Below the pieces are notes generated by a model. It saw only the letters and a list, made by a program, of their open reading frames with translations. It was not told the DNA's origin and did not search any database. 64,000 bases of DNA, taken from Brevipalpus yothersi. Lineage: Eukaryota > Arthropoda > Arachnida > Trombidiformes > Tenuipalpidae. The translations under genes and the position numbers were made by a program. Location: positions 161,161-225,160 of the forward strand of contig QZCP01000479.1 in assembly GCA_003956705.1 (NCBI GenBank), read 5' to 3'. Shown piece by piece: positions 12,154 through 22,981 of this stretch (the stretch's first letter is position 1; the number at the start of each line of letters is the position of its first letter).

Positions 12154-13540
12154 CTGTCCAACCAAATATGCATTTACATTCACCGGGCTGTGAACAGTAA
12201 CCATGTGAAGGATGGCAGCCTTTCTTACATATTGGCTCTTTGCATTCGTCACCGGTAAATCCGACCGGACAATCTTTAATGGTATTCTCGGACACACTAT
12301 TGGGATATCTTATATCGCCAACCAAACGCCATCGATACTTGAAACGTATTCCGGAACTCGTATGATTAGATCTCATGTATCCATGTGAAGTACTCTCTTC
12401 CCATGAATCTCCGTTATTCTCATCTCTGTTTCCGGTTCCGTTACTGGTACCATACCCGATTGGCAACGTAATGGTCAGAGTTGTATTTCGTATTTCCGAT
12501 CTTCGAGCAATCAATTTATCACCATCTCTCTGCTTATGCCAAATCTCAACCAACAGTCCAAGACGCTGGACAATCGGATTACTATCCATAGGATTGAATA
12601 ATGGAGAAGGAGAATTGTTGTTGTTGTTGATGTTGCTACTAGATGCTACTATCGATTGGATGGATAATGGTGATACTGGCAGTGATGATGCGGATGATGG
12701 TGTATGTGATGGAGATTCTCGGGAAAGTGAATGATGCTTCGAATTACTTCGGAAACTTTTCACCATTGACACCAGAGGAATACGTGCTCTCAGTTTGATC
12801 GGTTTCCGGTGATCTATATCACTTTTCATCACCTCTGTTGACCAGTAGGCAACCGAGCAGACGGATGATGTTGAATTGGCAGAATACATCTTACTGGTTG
12901 ATGACGAATCCAAGCTACCAGTTGTCCGGAAAGTGTTCATCAATCGATTGAGTAGAGATCGAAATATTGATTGTCGAGAGGGTGGCTGTGATGGTGGTGG
13001 TTGACGTGATAAATTTAGAGCATTCCGGTGGGGCTCATAACGATACAGACTACGTCGCTCACTGGGCATTATTGTTGGGTCCGTTTTACTGTTCTCACCG
13101 GCAAAAGTCATACATATTTTCCAGCATGGATTACACGATGAATTGCCATCACGACATAGCCCATGGCCAAGTGTGGACTTGTATCCGGAGCAACATTCAC
13201 CATTGTGAAGTCTGCCTTCCAGATTTTGATAATCTAATATTTCAAAATCAACAAAGTATATTATTGTCGTGGGCAGGCTAGCGTTGAGGAAAGGTGAATT
13301 TTGTGATTTTTGGTGATTGTTATTGTGCTTGAGGGTAGATGTGGTGACTGGTGTGAGTGGGGATGAGGAGGAGGAAGATGACGATGATGATGGTGGTGAT
13401 GATGATGGAGATGTAGATGCTGAAGATGGTATTGGTAGATGTAGATATGATGCGGACACTGCGGACACTGCTGATAGTGCTCTGTGTGATGATCGGCTCA
13501 AGTGGGTGTGTGTTAATAAGATGAACATAATATTTTTCAT
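12154..13540 (-). CDS. DSL/Notch-ligand-like protein (Delta/Serrate type), large 5' exon
   Basis: One long exon reading from ATG 13540 to a strong donor (ACAG|GTGAGT at 12154/12153), about 462 residues, open at the 3' end. Residues about 1-30 are a weak signal peptide followed by a long Ser/Pro/Thr tract. Residues about 94-145 (VDFEILDYQNLEGRLHNGEC, CC, later CNPCWKICMTF) match the MNNL N-terminal domain of Serrate/Jagged. A C2-like segment follows (GLLVEIWHK). The end reads CPVGFTGDECKEPICKKGC then HGYCSQPGECKCIFGWTG, i.e. the second half of a DSL domain and the first EGF repeat. The first half of DSL (YGFGC, CRPRDDxxGH) is not visible between KYRWRLVGD and DCPVGFTGD. Possible 5' UTR exon with donor GAG|GTGAGA near 13637. 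Remaining exons not found. Notch-ligand role is inferred from domains. Confidence 0.75.
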
Positions 13541-15369
13541 GAATTTTCTTCTTGCTCTTCATGAATTTATCGTTATATATGGGTACAAAAATGGTAGGAA
13601 TATATTTTTCATCCCACAAAAACCGATTATCTCACCTCCGTTGATCCTGTCGTAGAGATGAAGATGAGTAGAACGAAGATGTTGATGCACAGTATAAATT
13701 TGTTGTTAACATGACTTGTTTATGTTCATCCGCTTTTGGAGAAGAGAGAGCGATTTTAAAAAACTTTAGAAAGTGATAAAAATAAAATCTATGATGTGTG
13801 AGTGAACTTTTATGAATAAAATGGCAGGAAAAATTTTTATGGGATTTGATTTTCTCCACAAAATATATGTATTTCTTGACCTATATTTGAAAACACAACA
13901 AGAGAGGTGAGAGAGAAAAACCCCTGTAACAAATACACATGCGAATGGGATTTTCACGCAACAAATACTATTTTGAGCTAGAAAAAATGTGAAAAATTCA
14001 AACAAGAAAAAATTTTTGCCCAATCTTGGTGAAGAAGAGACAGAGATTTAGTCGGGAAGCTTTAATTAATTGGATTCGGATGCGAGTCTTCATTCAAAAA
14101 TTCACCAATGACCTCATATTTTTTGCCCAACTTTTGTTTAAATTCTCAAATAAACAGATCAAAATCCAGTTTCTTGATCAGAAAAACTTTGAATCTGTCT
14201 CAATGGTGAATTTTGGATGATCCAAGAGATTTGCATCTTACGCTCGGTATATGACTGAAATGCTTTACATATATATTCAGTTGATCGGATGAAGAGCGCA
14301 TGCTGTCATTTGAGGTGGCCGAACTTTATTTTTCAACACATTAGAATTTAGAGCTGATTAATTCTTTCTAAAACGACTCCTTAATGCGACAGTGTACGTA
14401 ATCGTCACTTCCACCACTAGCAAGTACCAAATTGCACATAGAATGTCCGATAACAGTCTAAAAATACATGTAATGAGGAGGCTCTTATTGGATAATAGCA
14501 AAATTACCAAGACTCCAATTCATCTTCATCTCTCTCTCTCTCTCTCTCTCTTTGCGGTTAACTTCGTAACCAAATTTGGAGTACAGGCCGCTTCCATTTC
14601 GATTCAGCGATTCTCATCAATTTGAACTGGTTCGTTTTATTTTCTTCAAATTGTGGCCAGTGATTGACTGAGTATGATATTTGGAATTTTACGCCGCACA
14701 ATGGAATAAATTTGTTTTATCAGATCTCGAGAGAAAAACTTAATATCATTGTTGGCCAATTTTCATTCTACTAGCTTGAAATTTTCTTCCGTTCCGTTCT
14801 CCTCTTTGACTATCAATGGAAGAGAGGAGAGAAATAGAAAAAAAAGGAAGAATGAAAGAGAGAGTGAGAAAGAGTATTGACTTCCGTCTTGTTGAAATTT
14901 AAGTACACTGAACCCGAGAAAAATGCAGTCTAACTAATTATCCAATTTTCAAAACTGGAAAATGAATGAACAAATCAATCGATCTCATGAAACGTACGAT
15001 GAGTGATATTCCTGATACAGTAATCGCTATCAAGAAAACGATGCTCAATGAGCAGAAGATACAAACGTACTTGTTTCGAGTTTCGAGAATCATCAAAAAC
15101 GATGCTGAGAATTAGCAGCTTCTAGAGGAATACTTTCGCCTGGTTGAAAACTCTAGCACGAGACCTGAGAGCTTGCAGAGACTGGGAAAAAACGCCGTCT
15201 TATTGATTATCCAATTAATTGGCAAACTTGGAAATGAGCAGGTAGGTTTTGGGTAGCGAAGCGACTTTTATTTGGGTAGTTTTATGGCTAATCGGCTTCC
15301 CAAAACTCACAAAGCCTTTACCGGAAAGAGGGGGGGAGAGGTAGTGGGTGATAAGTGGTGAGATCGTTT
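13541..15369. other. Intergenic, diverged repeat copies, no gene seen
   Basis: Probably contains the 5' end of the DSL-type gene at its left edge. Around 14700-14980 and 15120-15245 are two diverged relatives of the repeat seen at 17385-17743 and 27194-27576 (shared ATTATCCAATT...ACTGGAAATGAGCA-like core). A (CT)n tract is at 14529-14552. Confidence 0.5.
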
Positions 15370-16267
15370 CTATAAAAAGTTCTGATTCAGGATATCTAGT
15401 AAATTATCATTGTCAAACTCCATATTATTACGCGAAATCGTCATCTGGTTCGGGCACATGGTTTGGTTCGTTTGTACGTTCTGGTTTAGCACTTGTACAT
15501 TCGCATTGCTTGAGTTCGGAGTAGGAATAAGGTAGCGGTTGATACTTACTGAGTCGCTTTTCTTTTTGTACCGCGTTTTATTATTCTTACATTCACTTCT
15601 TTTAGGATCTTTGTCCAGTCCGTTGGAAGAGGAAGGGAGAGGCTTAGGGGCAAAGAAGAAGGTGGAATCCTTGTTGATTGCATTTGCATGTAATTGCTGT
15701 TATGTGGGTCGTCGTGTGCAATATTAGTCTGTCCCTTCTTGCTGACACTTGTGTGCAAAAGTGGCAGATCCATTTCTTTTGACGAAAGCACATTTCTTTG
15801 ATGATGATCAACTCCATTATCACTATTAATGTTTTTGGAAACTTCATTGACCATACTCTGAAGATTATCCATAAGATGTTCATCGGTGTTGGTGAAAGTA
15901 TCGTCTTGTCTAGAGGGTTGGTTTCCCATAACTCTCGGACACTTACCGGTCTCCCCTCGATTTCCGCCGCTTGCGACCAGAACATGGGGCACTTCATTTG
16001 GGTCATCCAGAACACATTCGTCACTTTGTCTGCTGTTTTCCATCCCGATATCTGCACGAGATCCATTCCCGATGGTGTCGGAGGAATCCATTCATCTCTC
16101 ACCTGATCCTCTTTTGCCGATGTTAACCTCTCTACGTTTGTTCCAAAAATTCCTGGACCAATTTCTTTCCTATCGAACACCTCGTCGATAGCCTGTTGAA
16201 CTTCCTCTTCCTCTGTGCGTGTTACCTCTAGAGTATCGGCCTCTACCTGTCCAATTTCGACGCTCAT
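15370..16267 (-). pseudogene. Broken or multiply spliced low-complexity acidic gene
   Basis: I do not recognise this protein. Three reading frames follow one another on the minus strand. First, ATG 16267 opens an acidic stretch (TRTEEEEVQQAIDEVFD) ending near AKEDQ, with a donor-like CAG|GTGAGA at about 16107. Second, a Ser/Asn/Asp-rich frame covers about 16091-15700 (NEVSKNINSDNGVDHHQRN). Third, a Lys/Asn-rich frame runs from about 15700 to a stop at 15370-15372 (RSECKNNKTRYKKKSDSVS ... LLDILNQNFL). Each looks like real low-complexity protein; between them either very short introns or single-base indels must be assumed. I could not find GT-AG introns that fit both junctions cleanly, so I class it as broken. 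Function unknown. Confidence 0.4.
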
Positions 16268-16546
16268 GATTGTGTTGGTTGAAATTCAGAAAGGTATTGA
16301 CCAATTCAAGTAACTGATTTCCATCCATACACTTTTCTTAAAAGTATCATTCACTTTTAAAAATTACTCTATAATATTTGATATCTTCGATGACAGGTTC
16401 TTTTTATATATATTAACAAATGGAAAGCTTTCTGATTTAGATTTTATTCAAATGGCTTTATTCATGGTGTTCTTATTGGCTATGTGTGCTCTGGATCGAA
16501 TAGGTCAGTTATCCACAGAGAGAGAGATTTCACAATTTTTCTTTAA

Positions 16547-17032
16547 TCAATTATCCTTATCATTGATTATCTCAATGAGTGTTCTCCTTTTCTCACTGGC
16601 TGATTCTTTCTTCTCCAGAAAATTTTTCCAGAAATTATTGAAATTCACGATATAATCTTCTGGAGGCATAGTGAGACAGTAAAACTTTGTGTGTATGAAC
16701 CATTCCGAGTCATGTTGAAACTCTTTATCGCAAATTCTACACTCTATTTTACCATATTTGCCCTTTTTCACCAGATTTTTTAATGGAATGAGATGAACAT
16801 TACCTTCATACCCCAGAGCGATATCTTCCACTGTGCATATTCGGCATAATTCTTCATGCTTTTTGAAAAATTTCCTGGCATGATTTTTACTCCAATTTTT
16901 CGGAAGGAGTCTTTTGGCTTTATTCTCTCTTTTCTCATCGACATCTTCTACAGATTTAAAACATGCATAGATGAAATTATTGCATCCGTCTCTCTGTTGT
17001 CTGAGAGATGCTAGCATTAGCATTCTCGCCAT
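16547..17032 (-). CDS. Small single C2HC-finger protein, copy 5
   Basis: ORF of 161 residues with one CRICDKEF...H....C finger (Cx2Cx12Hx4C), preceded by CRIC in ELCRICTVEDIAL. It belongs to the six-copy family of this window: a short hydrophobic/aromatic region, then one C2HC finger with Phe four residues after the second Cys. Lys/Glu-rich flanks (KKNWSKNHARKFFKKHEE) suggest a soluble nucleic-acid or protein binder. No known family recognised. It is the most diverged copy, and lies on the strand opposite to copy 6. Confidence 0.5.
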   Translation of the reverse strand: MARMLMLASLRQQRDGCNNFIYACFKSVEDVDEKRENKAKRLLPKNWSKNHARKFFKKHEELCRICTVEDIALGYEGNVHLIPLKNLVKKGKYGKIECRICDKEFQHDSEWFIHTKFYCLTMPPEDYIVNFNNFWKNFLEKKESASEKRRTLIEIINDKDN

Positions 17033-17384
17033 ACCTTGTATCTCTATGCTTTATTATTAACAAAAATTGGTTGAAGTGTTGCGGTGAGCGTTGTTTATTT
17101 CTGAAAAGATAGGTGAATCAAAAACGGAGGTGAATTTTCTATACCGGATTTTTCTGATTGTTAGGTAAAATAGAGACGATCATATTTCTCATAAGAGAGT
17201 GGATTCCTCGTTCCGGACTTTATACTGAAGAATATCTTACCTAAAATCGCTTTTCTTATTAGCTATGCTCAATGTGATATGGCTTGAGTATGTTTGTCCC
17301 GATTATTGCTGTTCTTCTCGATCGGTGAAAATCTTGTTTGTGTAATACTTGTCAATTCCTGTTCTTTCTGGCTTATTGTTTTCC

Positions 17385-17467
17385 GGAGTTCGTTCTACAC
17401 AATTAATTTTGGATTCTTTTCTTACTCTCTACCAATCAATGAACTGGATGAGAAAAGAGAAAGAGAA

Positions 17468-17508
<41 letters not shown>

Positions 17509-17743
17509 TTGTGTTTTATCGAAAGCTTTTAAGCACGCCAAACTTGAGAAAGACACAATCTGATTGATTTTCCAATTACTGCGAAAACTGGGAAATGGGC
17601 AAGCAAATTATTCGTAATGAAAGGATGTTTGAGATGGAGGTCATTCTCCGCAAAAGTTTACCTGCGTTTTTAAGATACAGTATTGGGCTCCAGACGGAAG
17701 GTACTGAGTGTAAAAATGGAAGTTAGTGCAATGAAATGCCTGT
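17385..17743 (+). repeat. Direct repeat, left copy (partner at 27194-27576)
   Basis: Runs from GGAGTTCGTTCTACAC to ATGAAATGCCTGT. It matches 27194-27576 almost base for base apart from the length of the inner (GA)n tract and a few substitutions. Its right end overlaps the start of finger ORF copy 6. Diverged relatives lie near 14.7-15.2 kb. Confidence 0.85.
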
Positions 17744-18068
17744 TATGGCCAAGATATTTGAAAACAGTGATCGCATTCTGTCATTATTCATGGTAGAAAT
17801 GGAATCATTTGCTACCATTGGACTAATTCAACAATTTTGCAAGGAACAAGAATATTATCTACTTTCCATTCAAAACTCATTATTCTTATTGTCAAAGTGT
17901 TACGTTTCGTTTGACAATTTCTTTCATAGAGATAAGATTTGCGAATACTGTACGCATTCTTTTGGTGGGAACGAAAGTTGGATAGACCATGTGAGCGCTG
18001 GAAATTGTTATCTTGAAAATCCGAAAATTCATACAGAACTATTTGATGGAATAAGAGTTCTAAATTGA
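17736..18068 (+). CDS. Small single C2HC-finger protein, copy 6
   Basis: ORF of 110 residues on the plus strand. The finger is CEYCTHSFGGNESWIDHVSA followed by GNC (Cx2Cx12Hx5C). The upstream part (SIQNSLFLLSKCYVSFDNFF) aligns in layout with the same region of copies 3 and 4. It ends just where the decayed LINE's 3' end begins on the other strand, so its 3' UTR and the LINE tail overlap near 18060-18130. Function unknown; short ORF, so coding status is moderate. Confidence 0.5.
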   Translation: MPVMAKIFENSDRILSLFMVEMESFATIGLIQQFCKEQEYYLLSIQNSLFLLSKCYVSFDNFFHRDKICEYCTHSFGGNESWIDHVSAGNCYLENPKIHTELFDGIRVLN

Positions 18069-18351
18069 AAGAATAAAATCAATGGAAAATAAATGTCTTT
18101 TGTTTTGTCTCTTTTTATTTGGATCACGGCTTTCGTTCAACAATCCCATTCATTCTCAGACTTCTTCTCATAAAATTGGCTAATGCTCTGAGATCATACA
18201 TGCTGGTGATTGATTGTAAGAGCTTAGTGGAGCCGTTGATGGGCTTTGTGTCTCTAATGAATTCCAGGACGAGAGATCTATTTAAGGAGCAAAAGTAAAT
18301 AATGTGTCTTGTAGACAAGATCTTGGAACATCTGCAGACTGATCTTTGTGT

Positions 18352-20213
18352 CTATTGATGCCAACCGCCCTTGATCAAATTTATATCATCCAATATATTG
18401 ATTTCAAACTTCCAAACCACCAAATCTTCAATGATTTCCTCATGTAATTGATTGAAGTCTAAGTTTCTATCCAAGAATTCACTTGTAAGGTAAGGGCAGC
18501 CCGATCGTGGAGTGGCCATTTTTCCCTTATGTTCAAAGATGAACCAACAGGTAGAAGATCTTTGAATAGCAGCTAAGAGAATGGATCTTTCCTGGATCAA
18601 GAGTGACTCTATGATATTAATATTGGTGGACAGAATGATTTTTGGATAATCCTCAAGATCCATGATCAGATTGCAAAATGCTATATTCATCGCTTCCAAA
18701 AAAGATTAAGAATACAGAATGAGGACTTAATGTTGATTTCATTCTCATAGAATTCAATCCAAAATCTTGATTTTAGCACAAGGTATCTCATTCGGATAAC
18801 GGGAATCGATTGTTGGGAAAGAATGTCGAAGGTCGATTCTCCAATCTCAATCATTTTGTTCGTGCTATTGCAGATATCGTGGAAGGAAATTTGTGATATG
18901 ATATCGTCAATTGCGACTTTCTGATGATATGTTGGAGTCAGAAGATTATGTCTGCAAGCTTTCAGATAGGCCAAGAGGACGACGTCTTCTGGATAAGATG
19001 AGGACAAAACTTGAAGAATTATTTTCCGTCTGTACGTACCAACAATATTCGTGATGAGACTACCGGTTGATAAACATTGTTTGACGATGCGTTGGTTAGT
19101 AAATCCATGAATCAGTGGGGCGTAATACCTTAGCAATGAATTACATGATACTTCATAGATGTAGGAAAAGACTCGAGCTGGACAGCTAGCTATCGCGCAA
19201 CTCTTCCTTCTAATAACCAAACTCATGATTTCCAGTTTTCTCTCCAGAGAGAAGGTGATATTGTTCGGATGGCCGTTAAAGATTTTGACTCCAAGAAAAG
19301 TGATGTAATCTTGGGTAGGAAGGAATAAAATGATGTTCTTATTAGAGGAGATGATGATACATTTACATTTCTCCTTGTTGACCGAAAGACCAAGGAGATC
19401 AAGTTGGTTCTCAATGATTCTAAGCACTTTAGCTCTGATTTTTTCTTGAAGAAAGAATAGATCAGGTTCGTTGTTGACGATGCATCCTATGCCCTCGTAG
19501 ATGAACTCTTGAGAGACCAGCAAAATATCATCTGCAGACTTGAATGTTTCAAATTCGAAATCCTCGATTTTTTGAAGATGGACGTGTCTGGTTGCGCTAT
19601 TATATAGAATCGGTCCTGTAAAGCTCCCTTGCCAGGAGCCTCTGGAGTGAGATTTCATGATTGTATCGCCTCCATCTGAGGTGTAACATGTTTTGCGATT
19701 ACATAGTAGATAATTGAGAAACCCACATACATAAGGTGAAATGCCTTTCTCAGTCAACCCCTCGAAAGCCGAGACAGGGTTGGGATTCTCGAAAGCGTTA
19801 GCCACATCAATAGAGATGAGGATTCTAAATCTTTTGAATCTTCTCTTGAGGTTGAAAAAATAGTTCGAGAGTTTGACAAAAATGTCTCGAGATCTTTTAC
19901 CTTCGGTGAAGCCATATTGGTGTGGAAAAGATGAATAACCTGTACATCTTTTGATGATAGCTAACGAATAGGCATCCAAAGCCCGAGAAAAAGGATGAAT
20001 AATGACAACGGGATGATATTTCTCGCCACCACTCTTCTCTATCAACACCATCCTACTAATGATGTATCGCTGATTAATATAGCCGGATCTAAACATTCTT
20101 TCAAATAGGAAACGAATTGACATATCCTTTTCTAGTAGAATGCCGAGGCACTTGCCAGTCATAAAAGAGTGGAAGATAACATCTTTCTTTTTCAATTTTG
20201 AAGCGATCCACAT
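18352..20213 (-). pseudogene. LINE reverse transcriptase, inactivated
   Basis: The fingers/palm motifs are visible: PFSRALDAYSLAIIKR, HQYGFTEGKRSRDIF, RILISIDVANAFEN (catalytic Asp), GSWQGSFTGPILYN (PQGSxLGPxLWN) and FKSADDILLVS, the YADD box with Ser for Tyr (codon at 19537-19539). YITFLGVKI follows. The frame ends at 18687 and continues one frame over in 18699-18352 after the A-run at 18698-18703. A TAG at 18352-18354 then precedes, in the same frame, the C-terminal CRC...H...C zinc motif. Confidence 0.88.
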
Positions 20214-20425
20214 TCATTCCTTATTCAAAAGTTGAGGAATCGGGCAATCAATTTTTTCCCTAGAGAATTTCGATTGTTGAGTCATCGGAGGGTGAAAATC
20301 ATCGAGAAGTTTTGCTTTATTTTTTTCAACGAATCCTTGTGACTCGTAATGATATCATCTCTTATCTTCGACCAATTCTTTCCAATTATTTTCTCGGCGA
20401 TCATCCAACATGGTGTTTTAGGATT

Positions 20426-21591
20426 TTAGATGAACTTGATGAGTCTGGCTTTCGCATTAGAAGAGTATCTTCTCATTTCAAGAGTACATTTCTCTAATCG
20501 ATGAGTTAATTGGCATAAAAGATTGTACTTGATGATGTTATTAACTCTGAGTCTATGAATTTTCTTTTTAAACTTCTTTCTCTCATGACCTAGATGATTG
20601 AAGCCGGAAGGACGGTTAAGATGGTCAATCGAACACATATTCATCAAATTAGTAACGTGAGCATCAAGTTTCAAGATGGCAAAATCTAGATCGGGATCAT
20701 CATGTTGCATAAATGGAAATTGTAAGCAAATAATTGATAATGTGTCGTAATCAAATCTGATGTTCTTTTTTTTCACTGATCTCGTCATCTTGAAAGAGAC
20801 TGCTAAAGCTCTGTGGTCTGAAACCATTAATTCGTGACATGATCAAATGCAGCCCTGTCTCTGGAACAGAAGATAACATCGATCCAATATAAATTCGCAT
20901 CCCTAGAGTAAGTCCAATGATCATAGGTGAGAGGAAAAGAATTTTTCATATTGAACTTGGCAAGTATGTTGAGGAGGGGTGTTGAGTGAGTTCTGACTCT
21001 GTTCGGGCTCCATAGTGGGTGTTCAAAATTACAATCACCCAAAAGATAAACATCGTGGCCGGTAAAACGGTTAGTCGTGATGTCTATGATGGACGAGTAT
21101 AAGCGATCATAATTAACTTCCCATGGCCTGGAGTAGAATTCGATGACGCCAATCTGACGATCAAAATTAGTTCCTCTGATGGCGACAATATCCAGATCTG
21201 ATGGTTGAGCGGCTAATTGCCAATTACCATGGGCAAAAATCAGACAATTGTTGTTGATCAAAACGTTAGATGACGGAAGTGGATTTTTAATATGAGGGTA
21301 ACTATGATTATACAGGTCACATGCACCGGCACAAAAGATGTCTGATTGTTTGGAGAGTACCACCCCAATCAAGTCGACCATGGCCCTGGGACTATGACGA
21401 ATATTGGCATGAAAGATGTTAAACATTGTCAAAATTCTTTCGCTTGAATGCTGACACTTGAGGGCTTTCGATTTCTTTAAAAGTTTCAATGTTTTCAAAA
21501 ATCGAGATTGAAAAGCATTCGGCGAGAGAGATGTGTTCTTTGAAATTAGATCTTTTGGAAAAGTTTGCACCGCGAATGACGCAGTGGGCAC
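20426..21591 (-). pseudogene. LINE endonuclease domain (EEP fold), frameshifted
   Basis: The frame opening at 21591 has MFNIFHANIRHSPRAMVDL, the entry of an R1-type endonuclease, then the catalytic-core block YLLGDCNFEHPLWSP (usual GDFNAHHxxWGS) and LYWIDVIFCS (usual xIDLTxxS). The last motif, SDHRAL, is in the next frame (ORF 20827-20426), so a frameshift lies at about 20827. In a working element this enzyme nicks the target DNA to prime reverse transcription. GDFN has become GDCN. Confidence 0.85.
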
Positions 21592-22167
21592 TAAGTATTG
21601 AGTTCGATGCTTCTAGGAGGATTATCTTTTTTGAGCACTTTTACTGGAACCAACCAACACTTTTGATCAAAGCAAATGACGGCCCAGTCAGATGTATTAA
21701 TGTATTGGTCAAAACGGGCGATATAATAATGAATATCGATGTCTGTGATTGGCCAATAAATGCTAGTGGATCTTTTGAGGAAGTTCAACAAATTATCGTA
21801 CACTTCACGATCGACGTGATGACGGATTTTATCACAATATTCATTCAGTAATGAAGCCGAAATGGTCCTTATGATAACATCGGCTTTCCAGTGAAAGAAT
21901 AGAGTGAACACAAGGTAAAAATTGTTTGTTTGAATCACTTTTGACACTAACTGTAATCAATGTTGAGTACAAGTGATCCAGAAAGAAATGAAAACATTGA
22001 TGGACATGAAGATGGAAAGTGTCTGCAGAAACATAGCGAAACGAAAGTTTCATGAAGACCATTTCGTAAGTTGAATATCTATCAAAATGCAGTTCGCACA
22101 ACCACCACTTTGGCAGGCTCTTGCACTCAGAGTTTTTGGAGGGAAAGTTTTGCGAATCATTAATCAA
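21591..22167 (-). pseudogene. Unrecognised two-frame ORF between LINE and finger copy 4
   Basis: Two overlapping frames (22167-21841 and 21947-21591) read as one interrupted protein: KWWLCELHFDRYSTYEMVF then NNFYLVFTLFFHWKADVIIR and WPITDIDIHYYIARFDQY. The motif NNFYLVFTLFF...ADVIIRT resembles DRNFIPIFFDQH...PDLLFTRS of finger copy 4, so this may be another module of the finger family that has lost its finger, or ORF1 of the LINE. I cannot decide between these. Confidence 0.35.
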
Positions 22168-22538
22168 TTAAGATGATTAAATGAGATTGTCTTGATCACA
22201 CACTTGTTCAAGATGATGTGGTTGATTGCTTTAATGTATGTGACAAATCTGTTCGAGCACAATGGACACGAAAATGATTGTGAGTTTTTGATGACACTTC
22301 GTGTGAATAATAAATCTGGTGTACAGCACCATAAGTGTTGGTCAAAGAAGATCGGGATGAAGTTTCGATCAATTTTTCTCCATAAACTCACAATCTCATT
22401 GATGCACGGAAAATATGGCTCCAGACGAACTTTTATGATGGACGATTCTTTTATTATCTTTTTATACGAGTAATACTTTGGACTCAGTTTATTGAATTCT
22501 TTATCAAAGTGTCTTAGAATTGTTATCGAATTCATCAT
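22164..22538 (-). CDS. Small single C2HC-finger protein, copy 4
   Basis: ORF of 124 residues. A hydrophobic/aromatic part (RNFIPIFFDQHLWCCTPDLL) leads to the finger CPLCSNRFVTYIKAINHIIL then NKC (Cx2Cx12Hx5C). It is the third of the finger units in tandem on this strand, starting 30-50 bases after copy 3 ends. Compared with a classic C2H2 finger the last ligand is Cys and the spacing to it is 5. Function unknown. Confidence 0.5.
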   Translation of the reverse strand: MMNSITILRHFDKEFNKLSPKYYSYKKIIKESSIIKVRLEPYFPCINEIVSLWRKIDRNFIPIFFDQHLWCCTPDLLFTRSVIKNSQSFSCPLCSNRFVTYIKAINHIILNKCVIKTISFNHLN

Positions 22539-22569
22539 TCTTCACGCGTGAATGCCGTAAGAGAAAGAG

Positions 22570-22981
22570 AAGCTTATCCTCTCTGAAACAATGTTTGCCA
22601 AAATATTGCCGTTCATATACGGAATCAAAGTCAGACATTTAACCTCGTAAAAATGATTTTTGAACGAAACTATATCAAAATATATCTGATCACAAATTAT
22701 GCATTTGAACCCTATAGGATCATGTATTGGATCTATTTTGGTGTAAAGATAATCAAAGTCGCATAAAAAAAGATGTTCTTCGAAAAAAACGGAATGTATA
22801 TTGGATTCAAAGGAGTGAAAATGGACCTAATCATCGAGTAACACTGATCTATTTCGTGTGGCTGTATGAGAAAGCGCGATTTTCGATAGAGGTGAGTTAC
22901 AATACGCGATTTAGCATTATCAGTGAATAGATACCGTATTTTTTCATCAAATTTGCGTAGAGTTCCCAGTGACAAAATCAT
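22570..22981 (-). pseudogene. Small single C2HC-finger protein, copy 3, one frameshift
   Basis: Begins at ATG 22981 (LRKFDEKIRYLFTDNAKS) and runs in frame to about 22765. It then continues one frame over as LCDFDYLYTKIDPIHDPIGF with the finger CIICDQIYFDIVSFKNHFYE then VKC. The switch coincides with an A-run at about 22764-22771, so a single-base indel (or sequencing error) is the likely cause. Restoring one base would give the same layout as copy 4. Confidence 0.5.

Larger units (their letters stand above)
18124..21591 (-). mobile_element. Decayed R1-like non-LTR retrotransposon (LINE)
   Basis: In element order: apurinic-type endonuclease (21591-20827, continuing to the SDHRAL motif in 20827-20426), a linker in another frame, reverse transcriptase (20213-18687) and a C-terminal CRC...HIIYFC zinc motif (about 18340-18290). 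Domain order and the C-terminal CCHC are those of the R1/I groups. At least three frameshifts plus an in-frame TAG (18352-18354) show it is dead. Its tail is A/T-rich near 18070-18120. The 5' limit is uncertain and may reach 22167. Confidence 0.85.

Noticed and set aside
13317..13655. Plus-strand acidic ORF (EEEEDDDDD-rich)
   Set aside because: Antisense shadow of the Ser/Pro-rich tract of the DSL-type exon.
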